From assembly GCF_036010505.1 (NCBI RefSeq), contig NZ_CP108569.1, forward strand, positions 4,134,001 through 4,198,000: a DNA stretch of 64,000 nucleotides, given 5' to 3'. The notes beneath the pieces were generated by a model. The model did no database searches. It was not told the origin of the DNA and was given only the letters and a program-made list of their open reading frames with translations. Of this stretch, positions 16,228 to 24,879 are shown piece after piece; the first letter of the stretch is position 1, and each line of letters starts with the position of its first letter. Position numbers and translations under genes: made by a program. Source of the stretch: Streptomyces sp. NBC_01197 (lineage in GTDB: Bacteria; Actinomycetota; Actinomycetes; Streptomycetales; Streptomycetaceae).

Positions 16228-17495
16228 GAAGGCTCTCGGTACAGACGCGCTATCTGCTCGGCATGGTGGTCGACGCGACCGGCAGCGGGATGTATCTCCC
16301 GCTGTCGCTGCTGTACTTCCACCACGCCACCGGGATGCCGGTCACCCGGGTCGGTGCGGTCATGACGACCGCCGCGCTGCTCGGCCTGGTCGGCAACCCC
16401 GTCACCGGTGTCCTGATCGACCGGTACGGTGCCCGCGCCGTCGTGGTGGGCGGATACGTGCTGCGCGCGGCGGGCTTCGCGACGTATCCACTGGTGGACT
16501 CGGCCGTACCGATGTTCGCGGTGGTGGCCGTGGTCGCGTGCGGCGACGTGTCGTTCTCGCCGTCGATCCAGTCGTTCATCGCGGAGATCGTGCAGGGCAC
16601 CGCACGGGACAAGCTCCTCGCGGCTCAGCGCAGCCTGCGCAACGCGGGCCTGGGCGCGGGCGGTCTGATCGCGGGCGGCGCACTCGCCCTGGGGGCGGGT
16701 GCCGCCTTCCACGCGATCGTCATCGGCGTGGCCGTCGCCTATCTGGCCGCCGCCGCGCTCATCCGGTCCATCCCGCAGTCGCGGGCGGCGGACGCGCCGG
16801 CGCCCGCGCGCGCGAAGCGCGGCTACCGGCTGGTCGCGCGCGACCGCCCGTTCCTCCTGCTCACTTTGCTGAACGTGCCGACCGCCTTCGGCTACATGGT
16901 GCTTTCGGTGAGCCTGCCGGTGTACATCACCCAGGAGCTGAACGCGTCGGATTCGCTGGTCGGCGTGCTCTATGCCACCAACACCGTCGGTATCGCGCTG
17001 CTGCAGATCCCGGTGACCCGGCTGCTCACGCGTTACCGGCGCACCCGGGTCGCCGCGCTCGGCGGACTGGTGTTCTGTGCGGCCTTCCTGTCGTTCGCCG
17101 CACTGGGGCTGGTGTCGGCCAGGACTCCGGTACTGGTCGGAGTCTTCGCTGCCACGCTGCTGTTCACCCTGGGCGAGCTGATGCACGGAGCGACCGCATC
17201 CGCCCTGGTGGCCAGCGCGGCCCCCGAAGCCACCCGCGGCCGGCACCTGGCGGTCTACCAGCTCTCCTGGGCGATCCCGACCGCGCTGGCGCCCGCCGTG
17301 CTGACCGCGCTGCTCACGCTGTCCCCCACGGGCATGTGGCTGCTGCTCGCGGTGGGAGTCGCCGGTTCGGCGCTCACGCTGATCCGCCTTGAGCCCAGGC
17401 TTCCCGTACAGGCGGTCCGGCCGGACGCGCCACCCCCCGGGCCCGCCGCACCGCAGGAACCGGGTCTCGCGGGCCCCCGCTCACAGCAGACGTAG
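16224..17495 (+). CDS. MFS transporter, probable product exporter
   Basis: Twelve-helix major facilitator of 423 aa. The motif A-like loop between TM2 and TM3 reads GNPVTGVLIDRYGAR near residue 65, and hydrophobic segments alternate with short basic loops through to about residue 395. A Pro-rich cytoplasmic tail follows. The start is taken as TTG 16224, overlapping the ligase stop (TTGA); no better start precedes the first helix. Coupling to two peptide-type ligases points to efflux and self-resistance for the left-block product in the cytoplasmic membrane. Confidence 0.82.
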   Translation: MRRLSVQTRYLLGMVVDATGSGMYLPLSLLYFHHATGMPVTRVGAVMTTAALLGLVGNPVTGVLIDRYGARAVVVGGYVLRAAGFATYPLVDSAVPMFAVVAVVACGDVSFSPSIQSFIAEIVQGTARDKLLAAQRSLRNAGLGAGGLIAGGALALGAGAAFHAIVIGVAVAYLAAAALIRSIPQSRAADAPAPARAKRGYRLVARDRPFLLLTLLNVPTAFGYMVLSVSLPVYITQELNASDSLVGVLYATNTVGIALLQIPVTRLLTRYRRTRVAALGGLVFCAAFLSFAALGLVSARTPVLVGVFAATLLFTLGELMHGATASALVASAAPEATRGRHLAVYQLSWAIPTALAPAVLTALLTLSPTGMWLLLAVGVAGSALTLIRLEPRLPVQAVRPDAPPPGPAAPQEPGLAGPRSQQT

Positions 17496-17524
17496 CAGTC
17501 AGCCCCGGAAGCGAGAATGGTCCC

Positions 17525-18208
17525 ATGGGAGATTTCATCGAGGCCGAGGTCTACACGCAGCTCGCCCGGATCGGGAAGGCGCTGGCCAGTCCGGTACGGC
17601 TGCGCCTGCTCGACCTGCTGGAGAACGGTGAGAGGGACGTGGAGGGTCTCGTCACCGCGTCCGGCGTCGGCCTGAAGAACACCTCGGCCCAGCTCCAGCA
17701 GCTGCGTGGTGCGAACCTGGTCAGCACCAGACGGCAGGGGAACCGGATCTTCTACCGGCTCGCCGGGCCCGAGGTGTCGCGGCTGCTCGGCTCGCTGGAG
17801 ACCTGCGCGGAGTCCAGGCTCGCGGATCTGCGGCTGGCCATCGATGATCTGCTGGGCAACACCGATGAACTCAAACCGGTCACGGCCGACGAACTGCGAG
17901 CGCACATCGACGATCCGAAGATCCTGATCGTCGATGTGCGCTCGGCAGCGGACTACGCGAGGGGCCATGTGCCAGGGGCGGTCTCGCTGCCCGCCGAGGA
18001 GCTGAGGCAGAAGATCGACAGCATCCCTCGGGGCGTGGAGGTCATCGCCTACTGCCAGGGCCCGTACTGCGTACTCTCCCCGGATCTGGTCAGGCTGCTG
18101 CGCAGCCATGAGATCCCGGCCCGTCCGCTGGAGGGCGGGATCACCCGGTGGCACCGCGAAGGCGGCGCCCTGCAGACCTGGGAAGGGCCCACGGACGCCG
18201 CGTCCTGA
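17525..18208 (+). CDS. ArsR-family regulator fused to a rhodanese domain
   Basis: Two-domain protein of 227 aa. Residues 1-95 are an ArsR winged helix (ALASPVRLRLLDLL, then GLKNTSAQLQQLRGANLV as recognition helix region). Residues 115-225 are a rhodanese domain with the sulfur-accepting CQGPYC loop (C177 and C182). Such fusions are thought to sense persulfide or thiol stress through the rhodanese cysteine. It lies 29 bp after the exporter gene on the same strand. A sulfur-responsive repressor beside cysE, cysK and an exporter suggests control by a thiol or sulfur-containing intermediate. Which promoter it binds is unknown; the AT-rich leader at 11855-11939 is one candidate. Confidence 0.87.
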   Translation: MGDFIEAEVYTQLARIGKALASPVRLRLLDLLENGERDVEGLVTASGVGLKNTSAQLQQLRGANLVSTRRQGNRIFYRLAGPEVSRLLGSLETCAESRLADLRLAIDDLLGNTDELKPVTADELRAHIDDPKILIVDVRSAADYARGHVPGAVSLPAEELRQKIDSIPRGVEVIAYCQGPYCVLSPDLVRLLRSHEIPARPLEGGITRWHREGGALQTWEGPTDAAS

Positions 18209-18253
18209 CCCCGGCGCCGCCGGCGATTCGTCCCCGCTCGGCGAGCGCGCCGT

Positions 18254-18751
18254 TCAGGGGCCTGCGGGAGTGGTGGCGGGGCCGACCCGTTCCAGGACCA
18301 CCACCGGGATCACCCGGGTGGTCTTGGCCTGGTAATCGCCGTACCCGGGAGCCACTTCGACGACCTTCCCGAAGAGCCGGTCGCGTACCTCTCCCTGCGG
18401 AACGGTCGCGATCGCCTCATAGGTCTCGGTGCCGGTCTCGACGGTGACCCTCGGGTTCTTCCTGATGTTGTGCACCCAGGCGGGATGCTTCGGCGCGCCG
18501 AACATCGATCCGACGACGACGGTCTCCCCGTCGACCTCGACCTTTCCCAGCGGGTTGGTCCGCAGCTCACCGCTCCTGGCACCGACGGTGGTCAGCAGGA
18601 GCAGACGCGCTCCCTCGAACATCCCGCCGACCTTCCCCTCGTTCGCACGGAACTCCTCGATGACGCCGCGCTGGAACGCCCCGGCGTCGAATTCCTTCCG
18701 GGGGGCCTCCTGTCCGGCTTCTCCAGGGGTCCCCGTCTCTTCCTCGCTCAT
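18254..18751 (-). CDS. F420-type nitroreductase-family (DDN) oxidoreductase
   Basis: Split-barrel protein of 165 aa in the deazaflavin-dependent nitroreductase (DDN) family. Typical features are LLLTTVGARSGELRTNPLG near residue 55, then HPAWVHNIRKNPRVTVETG, and the closing KTTRVIPVVVLERVG. DDN proteins use F420H2 to reduce quinones, enones or nitro groups. A longer homologue fused to hemerythrin lies at 38595-39548. It follows the hydroxylase gene at 18777-19943 by 25 bp on the same strand, so they are probably one tailoring operon. It converges on the ArsR-rhodanese gene with a 45-bp gap. Confidence 0.85.
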   Translation of the reverse strand: MSEEETGTPGEAGQEAPRKEFDAGAFQRGVIEEFRANEGKVGGMFEGARLLLLTTVGARSGELRTNPLGKVEVDGETVVVGSMFGAPKHPAWVHNIRKNPRVTVETGTETYEAIATVPQGEVRDRLFGKVVEVAPGYGDYQAKTTRVIPVVVLERVGPATTPAGP

Positions 18752-18776
18752 ACGACTGTCCCTTCGAGGTACGCGT

Positions 18777-19943
18777 CTACTTGTGGGCAGGCCGGCCGTC
18801 GGCCAGGCCGAGCGCCCGATCGGTGTAAGCGGTGGCGCAGGGACCGAACTGGAGCACTACGTGTCCTGCCGCCGAGTTGACGTCCCGCCACATCCGCTGG
18901 AGTGGGCTGTCGGCGCTGTGACCGGCGGTTCCTGAGGCTCTGAACAGCCGGTTCACCGCGCCCACCAGGAGATCTGCCGCAAGAGCGCAGTCCCGCTGGT
19001 TCCGGGCCGTCTCCACGCTGGTGATACCCGCACCCGTGTCGGCGACCCGGGCCGCCCGTTCCAGCAGCAGCCGCGCGGCGTCGATCTCGCCGGAGCACCG
19101 GGCCAGCACCTCCTCGTAGAACCCGCGAGCGGGGCCGGGCCCGGGCCTGGAGGGCGACCAGGCGCGGATCTTCTTCGTGGCGTAGGCAGACCAGTGTTCC
19201 AGAGCGCCCTCGGCGGCGCCGAGGATCGGCAGACAGAACGAGAGTCCGTTCACCGCCTGCAACGGAACCGCGTGGCACGGGGGGACGGGCCCGGGGCCGC
19301 CCCCTTCGACCAGGTCCCTGACGGGAAAGCTCAGCCTGGCCGGTACGAACACGTCATCGGCGGCCAGGGTGTTGCTCCCGGTGGCCCGCATCCCGATGTC
19401 GGACCACGTCTTCTCGATGGCGTAGGCATCGCGGGGCAGCGCGAAGAGTCTCGGTTCGTAACCGTCACCGGTCGATGTCACACCGCACACGAGCGCCCAG
19501 TCGGAGTGGTCGACGACGCTGATGTAGGGCCACTTCCCCGACAGCCTCCATCCGTCACCCTCCGCGCGCGCCCTCCCGATGGGGGAGACGCCGCCGACGA
19601 TCACGGTGTCGGGCCCGTCCTTCCAGACCTCCTTGCGCCCTTCCTCCGGCAGGTAGGCCGCCATCCTGGCAAGGTTCGCGACCAACGAGGCGGACCAGGC
19701 CGTCGCCGCGCACCGGGCGCCGATGGCGGCGACCGCGGCGGACAGTTCCGTGAAGGTGCCGGCGCTTCCTCCGTGGTCGGCCGGTACGAAGTGGCGGGCG
19801 AATCCCGCCGTGACGATCGCCCGCACGACTTCGGCGCTCAACTGCCGGTCGTCTTCTGCCTGGTCCACCCGGAGGGCGGCAAGGGACGCGACGTCCTGCG
19901 CGGCTCGTGCCACCCCTGACGCGGGCGGAGACTGGTCGGTCAT
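18777..19943 (-). CDS. ActVA-ORF5/HpaH-like flavin-dependent hydroxylase
   Basis: Protein of 388 aa with the acyl-CoA dehydrogenase fold, in the class D two-component monooxygenase group that includes ActVA-ORF5 and HsaA. Diagnostic stretches are FVPADHGGSAGTF near residue 55, GDGWRLSGKWPYISVVDHSDW near 130, and RATGSNTLAADDVFVP near 190. Such enzymes hydroxylate phenolic rings with externally supplied FMNH2; in actinorhodin-type pathways they oxygenate the naphthoquinone rings. ATG 19943 is preferred over 19949 because GAGGAGG is then 8-9 nt away. The reductase partner may be the FMN reductase at 10870-11502, since no ActVB-type gene is visible. Confidence 0.78.
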   Translation of the reverse strand: MTDQSPPASGVARAAQDVASLAALRVDQAEDDRQLSAEVVRAIVTAGFARHFVPADHGGSAGTFTELSAAVAAIGARCAATAWSASLVANLARMAAYLPEEGRKEVWKDGPDTVIVGGVSPIGRARAEGDGWRLSGKWPYISVVDHSDWALVCGVTSTGDGYEPRLFALPRDAYAIEKTWSDIGMRATGSNTLAADDVFVPARLSFPVRDLVEGGGPGPVPPCHAVPLQAVNGLSFCLPILGAAEGALEHWSAYATKKIRAWSPSRPGPGPARGFYEEVLARCSGEIDAARLLLERAARVADTGAGITSVETARNQRDCALAADLLVGAVNRLFRASGTAGHSADSPLQRMWRDVNSAAGHVVLQFGPCATAYTDRALGLADGRPAHK

Positions 19944-20029
19944 CTGCATGGCCTCCTCGGCTCGACTCCGGGCCCGATCCTGGGCACCGCCGATCGCGGA
20001 CAGCTAGAACGCCGCTGGAGCTCCCCGGC

Positions 20030-20058
20030 TCGACCGCGGCTCAGAGGCCCTTCGAGCC
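20030..20058 (+). promoter_or_regulatory. Triple heptamer repeat, putative SARP-binding site
   Basis: TCGACCG (20030-20036), TCAGAGG (20041-20047) and TCGAGCC (20052-20058) start exactly 11 bp apart. They lie in the 230-bp divergent region between the hydroxylase (-) and the NTF2-like gene (+). Regular one-turn spacing is the hallmark of SARP targets, but no good -10 is seen at the expected distance. Confidence 0.4.
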
Positions 20059-20173
20059 GGGCTCCAGGGGACCACCACAGAGTCGACGGAATGGACGTGG
20101 CCCCGCGGTGCGGCCTGCGCTGCCCCGTGGCGTGGCCAGTTCCGCACCGATGCCCCTACCGGAGGAACCAGCG

Positions 20174-20611
20174 ATGACGACCGTCGTGAACGGCACATTC
20201 ACCGATACCTACGCTGCGGTTCTGCAGTTCTACGCCAAGCAGGTTCAACTGCTCGATTCCGGGCGGTTCGAGGAGTACGCGGCGACGTTCACCGCGGACG
20301 GCGAGTTCCAGCACACGCCCGGTCTGCCCGCCGCGCGTACCACCGCCGGCATCATCGCCGAACTGAATTCCTTCAACACCCGGTTCGACAACGACCCGGT
20401 GCAGAGGCGCCACTGGTTCAACATGATCAATCTGACCGAGCGTACGGACGGTGCCATCGACGCCTCCTTCTACGCCCTGGTCCTCACCACGCGCCCCGGC
20501 GTCAAGGAGCCGCTCGTCGGCCCCAGTTGCTTCGTGAACGACGTACTGGTCTTCGAGGACGGCGAGCTGCGCAACCGTTCCCGCAAGGTCGGCCACGACC
20601 AGCTGTTCTGA
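20174..20611 (+). CDS. NTF2/SnoaL-like small polyketide-tailoring protein
   Basis: Protein of 145 aa with the alpha+beta cone layout of SnoaL-like and scytalone-dehydratase-like proteins: an N-terminal helix pair (YAAVLQFYAKQVQLLDSGRFEEYAATFTAD), a central strand set, and an end motif VFEDGELRNRSRKVGHD. GGAGGA lies 7 nt before ATG 20174. Relatives cyclise, dehydrate or hydroxylate aromatic polyketides. It heads a + strand tailoring operon with an SDR and an LLM oxidoreductase. It could act on pyran-ring closure of an ActIV-type product; that is inference. Confidence 0.7.
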   Translation: MTTVVNGTFTDTYAAVLQFYAKQVQLLDSGRFEEYAATFTADGEFQHTPGLPAARTTAGIIAELNSFNTRFDNDPVQRRHWFNMINLTERTDGAIDASFYALVLTTRPGVKEPLVGPSCFVNDVLVFEDGELRNRSRKVGHDQLF

Positions 20612-20650
20612 ACTCCCGGCACCGTCGATCACGCAGGAAGGGGACAACAC

Positions 20651-21382
20651 ATGACCGGTGGACAGGTCGCCCTGGTGACCGGATCGTCATCGGGCATCGG
20701 CGCCGCCATCGCCCGCCGGCTCTCCGCGGAGGGCATGGCGGTGGTCGTCAACGCCGTACGGAGTGTCGGGGCGGGCAAGGAACTTGCCGATTCGCTGCCG
20801 GACGCGAGGTTCGTCCAGGCGGACGTCTCCGACGAGGAACAGGCCCGCAGCCTGACGGAGGCGGTCATCGCCGAATACGGGCAGCTGGACCTGCTCGTCA
20901 ACAACGCCGGTGTCACCCACCCCATCCCCCATGCCGACCTGGAGGCGGCGACGGGTGAGGTCTGGCGGGAGATCCTCGGTCTCAACGTCATCGGAACCTG
21001 GCAGACGACCGTCGCGGCCATGCCGCACCTGCGCAAGTCCGCCAACGGGCACGTGGTCAACATCTCTTCGGTGGCAGGGACCAGGCCCGCGGGCAGCTCC
21101 ATCCCGTACGCGGTCAGCAAGGCGGCCATCGACCACATGACCAGGCTGCTCGCGGCGACGGCCGGTCCGGACGTACGGGTCAACGCGGTGGCCCCCGGGC
21201 TGATCGACACACCGTGGACGCAGAGCTTCACCGCGATCAGGGAACGGGTCGAGGCAGCCACTCCGCTGCGCCGGGTCGGCACCCCCGAGGACGTCGCCGA
21301 GCTGGTCGTCGGCCTGCACCGCGCGAGGTACTCCACGGGCCAGGTGGTCCTGGCCGACGGCGGCGCGCACCTGCTGATCTGA
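20651..21382 (+). CDS. Short-chain dehydrogenase/reductase
   Basis: Classical SDR of 243 aa. The cofactor motif is TGSSSGIGAAI (residues 10-20), then LVNNAG near 83, the catalytic Ser in NISSVAG, and the YxxxK pair in YAVSKAA near residue 153. It is distinct from the polyketide ketoreductase at 32594-33376. In granaticin-type pathways an SDR reduces the C-3 keto group before pyran closure, whereas actinorhodin uses a 3-hydroxyacyl-CoA dehydrogenase type enzyme (ActVI-ORF1). None of the latter is visible here, so this SDR is the best candidate for that step. It lies 39 bp after the NTF2-like gene. Confidence 0.82.
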   Translation: MTGGQVALVTGSSSGIGAAIARRLSAEGMAVVVNAVRSVGAGKELADSLPDARFVQADVSDEEQARSLTEAVIAEYGQLDLLVNNAGVTHPIPHADLEAATGEVWREILGLNVIGTWQTTVAAMPHLRKSANGHVVNISSVAGTRPAGSSIPYAVSKAAIDHMTRLLAATAGPDVRVNAVAPGLIDTPWTQSFTAIRERVEAATPLRRVGTPEDVAELVVGLHRARYSTGQVVLADGGAHLLI

Positions 21383-21421
21383 GCAGGACCGGCAACCTCG
21401 ACGCTCATAGGGGGCACTGTT

Positions 21422-22456
21422 ATGAAACTTGGCGTGAACCTGACTTACCAGGGTGCCGCGGAACTCGCCGTCAAGGCCGAACGGCTCGGCTACGACGTGG
21501 CCTTCGCACCCGAGGGATACCGCTCGGACGCAGCCAGTGTGCTGGGCCTCGTGGCGGGATGCACCGAACGCATCGGCCTGGCCTCCGGCGTCATGCAGAT
21601 CCCGGCCCGCACACCGGCTCTGGCCGCGTTGACCGCGGCCACGCTGGACTCGCTGTCGAACGGCAGATTCCGCCTCGGCCTGGGTGTGTCCAACCCCGAG
21701 GTCTCGGACGGCTGGTACGGCGTTCCCTTCGGGCAGCCCCTGCAGAGGACCCGCGAATACGTGGAGATCGTACGGATGGCGCTGTCCGGCGAGCCGGTGC
21801 GGTACCAAGGAGAGCACTACCGGTTGCCGTACTCGGGCTCCGGCGGCGCGCCCCTGCACGTGATCACCGAAGGCGCCCGCTCTCCCGTCCCGGTCTACCT
21901 GGGAGCGGTGGGGCCGAAGAACCTCCGGCTGGCGGGCGAGATCGCCGACGGATGGATCGGTGTGTTCGCGGCGCCGGAGCACGTCGCGGAGTCCGTCGGA
22001 CACATCAGGCGGGGCCGTGAGTCGGTCGGCAGGCCGATGACCGGCTTCGAGGCGATACCGGCCCTCGCGACGTCGATCGGTGAGGACACCGACGAGTGCA
22101 TCGACCTGCTGCGGGACCACTACGCGCACCTCATGGGCATCGGGTCGGCCGAACGTAACTTCTACTGCTCCCTGGCGGCGCGGCTCGGCTTCGCGGACGA
22201 GGCCGCCGAGGTCAGCAGCTTCGTCCGGGCGGGAGATAGGCCCCGCGCGGCCAAGGCCGTCCCCCGGGACTTCATCGACGGGACGTCCCTCGTCGGTCCC
22301 GTCAGCCGGGTCGCCGGACGCCTGCGGGAGTACGCCGACACGGGTGTGACCACGTTGAGCATCATGATCTCGGCGGTGGCGACGGACCTCGACGGACGGC
22401 TCGCGATCCTGGAGCAGGCCATGACGGCCCTCGACCGGTCCGGCGTCCGGGACTGA
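21422..22456 (+). CDS. LLM-class (luciferase-like) F420/FMN oxidoreductase
   Basis: Bacterial-luciferase-like TIM-barrel protein of 344 aa. It begins MKLGVNLTYQGAAELAVKAE and contains ERIGLASGVMQIPARTPALAA and the phosphate-binding RFRLGLGVSNPEVSDGWYG, both typical of F420-dependent LLM oxidoreductases. The middle insertion and AEIADGWIG (GEIADGWIG) motif near residue 175 also fit. It could reduce an enone or oxidise an alcohol on the polyketide using F420, or act with FMN as a monooxygenase. It is the third gene of the tailoring operon, 39 bp downstream of the SDR. Confidence 0.82.
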   Translation: MKLGVNLTYQGAAELAVKAERLGYDVAFAPEGYRSDAASVLGLVAGCTERIGLASGVMQIPARTPALAALTAATLDSLSNGRFRLGLGVSNPEVSDGWYGVPFGQPLQRTREYVEIVRMALSGEPVRYQGEHYRLPYSGSGGAPLHVITEGARSPVPVYLGAVGPKNLRLAGEIADGWIGVFAAPEHVAESVGHIRRGRESVGRPMTGFEAIPALATSIGEDTDECIDLLRDHYAHLMGIGSAERNFYCSLAARLGFADEAAEVSSFVRAGDRPRAAKAVPRDFIDGTSLVGPVSRVAGRLREYADTGVTTLSIMISAVATDLDGRLAILEQAMTALDRSGVRD

Positions 22457-22538
22457 GGCACGGCGGGGGAGCTCCGCGGAACGGTGTCGGCGCCGCGCTC
22501 AGCACCGTCGGACGGGCCCGGACCGGTTCCGTCAGCAC

Positions 22539-22570
22539 TCAAGCCGATGTCGAGAGGGTGCGGTCATGGT
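22539..22570 (+). promoter_or_regulatory. Putative SARP-type box before the sugar oxidoreductase gene
   Basis: TCAAGCC (22539-22545) and TCGAGAG (22550-22556) start 11 bp apart. CATGGT (22565-22570) follows after exactly 8 bp in the -10 position. The hexamer is a poor match to TANNNT but has the same form as the candidate -10s of the KS-alpha and second glycosyltransferase promoters (CANNNT). Confidence 0.4.
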
Positions 22571-22625
22571 GGCGTCGTCCCGCCCCGTGGGGCCCCGCCC
22601 CTCATCGAATCGTGGAGTGCCCTCG

Positions 22626-23594
22626 ATGTTGCGAATCGGAGTCATCGGCTGTGCCGCGATCGCCCGGCGCCGGATGCTGCCCGCGATGCGGGCCCATCCC
22701 GGTATCGAGATCGCGGCCGTCGCCAGCCGGGATGCCGCCAAGGCGGCGGACACCGCTCGGCAGTTCGGCTGCCGCCCGGTCACCGGCTACGAGAAGCTGG
22801 TGGCCCACGACGAAGTGCAGGCCGTGTACGTTCCGTTGCCCGCGGCGCTGCACGCGCAGTGGATCGAGGCGGCTCTCGCCGCCGGCAAGCACGTACTCGC
22901 GGAGAAGCCGCTGACCACGGATCCCGCCCGCACGCGCGGGCTGATGGACATGGCGCGCGCGCGAGGGCTGACGCTGATGGAGAACGTCATGTTCGTCCAT
23001 CACTCCCAGCACGCGGCGGTGAAGCGGCTGGTGGACGAGGGCGTGATCGGTGAACTCCGCGGCTTCCAGTCGGGTTTCACCATCCCCGCTCTCCCGGGGG
23101 ACGACATCCGGTACCAGCCGGAGCTCGGGGGCGGCAGCCTGTACGACGTCGGCGTCTATCCCGTACGGGCGGCGGTGCACTTCCTCGGCGGAAATCTGGC
23201 GGTCCGGGGCGCCGTGCTCGAACGTTCCCCCGGCCGGCAGGTCGACACCTCCGGTGCCGTGCTGCTCCGCCGCGACGACGGCGTCGCCGCACATCTGTCG
23301 TTCGGTATGGAGCACGCCTACCGCTCCCGTTACGAACTGACGGGCAGCACGGGCCGGATCACCGTGAACCGGGCCTTCACTCCGCCCGCGGACCACGCGC
23401 CGGCTGTCACAGTCGAGACGTCCTCGGGGACACGGACCGTCCCGCTGTCGCCGGACGATCAGATCGCGAACACCCTGTCCGCCTTCGTCTCGTCGGTACG
23501 CACAGGGGCGACGTCGCACTCCGACTGCCTGGCCCAGGCGGACCTCCTGGCCGCCGTACTCCGCGCGGCCGGCCGGCCGCGCGACGAGGGCTAG
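22626..23594 (+). CDS. Gfo/Idh/MocA-family oxidoreductase, NDP-hexose 3-ketoreductase-like
   Basis: NAD(P)-dependent oxidoreductase of 322 aa. The N-terminal Rossmann motif is IGVIGCAAIARRRMLPA, and the EKPL signature (AEKPLTTDP) is near residue 98, followed by GGGSLYDVGVYPVRA. Similar proteins (TylCII, KijD10 types) reduce the 3-keto group of NDP-deoxysugars. ATG 22626 with a GTGGAG upstream is chosen because the fold begins there. A 3-ketoreductase normally follows a 2,3-dehydratase, which is absent from this window. Either that gene lies elsewhere, or this enzyme has another sugar or inositol-like substrate. Confidence 0.75.
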   Translation: MLRIGVIGCAAIARRRMLPAMRAHPGIEIAAVASRDAAKAADTARQFGCRPVTGYEKLVAHDEVQAVYVPLPAALHAQWIEAALAAGKHVLAEKPLTTDPARTRGLMDMARARGLTLMENVMFVHHSQHAAVKRLVDEGVIGELRGFQSGFTIPALPGDDIRYQPELGGGSLYDVGVYPVRAAVHFLGGNLAVRGAVLERSPGRQVDTSGAVLLRRDDGVAAHLSFGMEHAYRSRYELTGSTGRITVNRAFTPPADHAPAVTVETSSGTRTVPLSPDDQIANTLSAFVSSVRTGATSHSDCLAQADLLAAVLRAAGRPRDEG

Positions 23595-23733
23595 AACAAG
23601 GGGCCGCCCGGCCCACGGCCGAACAGCCCCTCACCCAGATCTCATCAGCCTTCCAAGACGTTGCGGTGGGCCGACCGGAGAACAATGGCTGGAACCGGGC
23701 TGCTCGGTCCGCACGGGCTATACAACGGAATGT

Positions 23734-24879
23734 TCAACCCGTCTTCATATCCACAACGACGTCCAGCACTTCGGCCGGGCCGGGCAGTGCGGCCATCTCG
23801 GCGGCGACCGCCTGTGACCGCTCCCGGTACGACGGCGTGGACAGCAGTTGACGACAGGCTTCCGCGACGGCGTTCGAGGGAGCCTCCCCGGGCAGCAGCG
23901 TGAGTGCGACGCCGGAATCCGCGAGCCGCCGCGAGTGCGGGACCAGTTTGGGCATGTTCGGCAGCACCAGCTGCGGTACGCCGTCGTGCAGCGCGGTGAG
24001 TGCGGTCTGGCCGCCGCCTGCGTGTACGAGCACGTCGCAGGTGGGGAGCACGGTGCCCAGCGGCAACCAGCCCGCGCGCACCTGCGGCCGCCCCTCGGTC
24101 AGCGCTGGGGCGAGCTCGTCCGGTGCGGCGATGACCAGTTCCACATCGAGGTTGCCGACCTCCGACACCAGACCGTTGAGGAAGTCCAGATCCTGCTCGC
24201 GGCTCGCCCGGCTGCCCGCCGTCACACACACCCGCGGCCTGGTCGGGCGGGTGTACATCCAGGGTTCCATCCGCCGTTGCCTGCCGGTGGGGACGAACCG
24301 CATCACCTGGCCGGCCGGCGCTTCGGGCGCAAGCAGACTCGGCGGGCAGATGTGCACCCAGAGATCCGGCTCGGGCAGCTCGGTGAGGCCGAGCCCGGCC
24401 AGCTCCGGCGCGAGTCGCTCAGCGGCTCCGAGGTCCATTTCGGGTGGCTCGCCCATGTCCCATGCGTGCCGCACGTAGGGAACGCCCAAGTGCCTGGCCA
24501 GGAGTGCCGCGACAAAGGACAGGGTGCCTCCGACGACGACGTCGGGCCGCCAGGCCTCGCTCAGCGCCCGCAGGTTCTCCAGGCTGCCGGCCGCCAGCCG
24601 GCCGAAGCCGTGACCGCCGAACCGCAGCCGGGCGGTCGTGTCGTCCGGCAGTGTGAGCGGGGCCCCGTCGTCGCTGGTGAACATGTACTCGCGCATCGTC
24701 CGGCTGGTCAGGGACACCGCCGGCAGCCCCGCCCCGACGACGACCGGCATCATCTCCTCGGTCGCCGCCATGAAAACGTCGTGCCCGGCGTTGCGCGCCG
24801 CGGTCGCCAGCGGGGCGAGGGCGAAGACGGTCGCCGGACTCCCCGCCGCGACGAATAGCATTCTCAAGCCGCTTCCCAT
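23734..24879 (-). CDS. GT1-family (MGT-type) glycosyltransferase 1
   Basis: GT-B glycosyltransferase of 381 aa. The N-terminal acceptor domain starts MLFVAAGSPATVFALAPLATAARNAGHDV. The C-terminal nucleotide-sugar domain contains CDVLVHAGGGQTALTALHDGVPQLVLP, the usual donor phosphate/sugar loop. It would transfer an NDP-deoxysugar to the aromatic aglycone. ATG 24879 is preferred, giving a MGSGLR leader with AGGAG 9 nt upstream. It converges on the Gfo/Idh gene (140-bp gap without an obvious hairpin) and diverges from the SARP gene. A second, distinct glycosyltransferase is at 28312-29577. Confidence 0.87.
   Translation of the reverse strand: MGSGLRMLFVAAGSPATVFALAPLATAARNAGHDVFMAATEEMMPVVVGAGLPAVSLTSRTMREYMFTSDDGAPLTLPDDTTARLRFGGHGFGRLAAGSLENLRALSEAWRPDVVVGGTLSFVAALLARHLGVPYVRHAWDMGEPPEMDLGAAERLAPELAGLGLTELPEPDLWVHICPPSLLAPEAPAGQVMRFVPTGRQRRMEPWMYTRPTRPRVCVTAGSRASREQDLDFLNGLVSEVGNLDVELVIAAPDELAPALTEGRPQVRAGWLPLGTVLPTCDVLVHAGGGQTALTALHDGVPQLVLPNMPKLVPHSRRLADSGVALTLLPGEAPSNAVAEACRQLLSTPSYRERSQAVAAEMAALPGPAEVLDVVVDMKTG

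Noticed and set aside
1..18208. Assignment of the left block to a known dapdiamide-, D-cycloserine- or tetracycline-starter-type pathway
   Set aside because: Single genes resemble DdaA/DdaH, DcsD or OxyD, but the defining partners (SbnB-like dehydrogenase, AMP-ligase, arginase-like and haem proteins, tetracycline tailoring set) are absent and the gene order differs.
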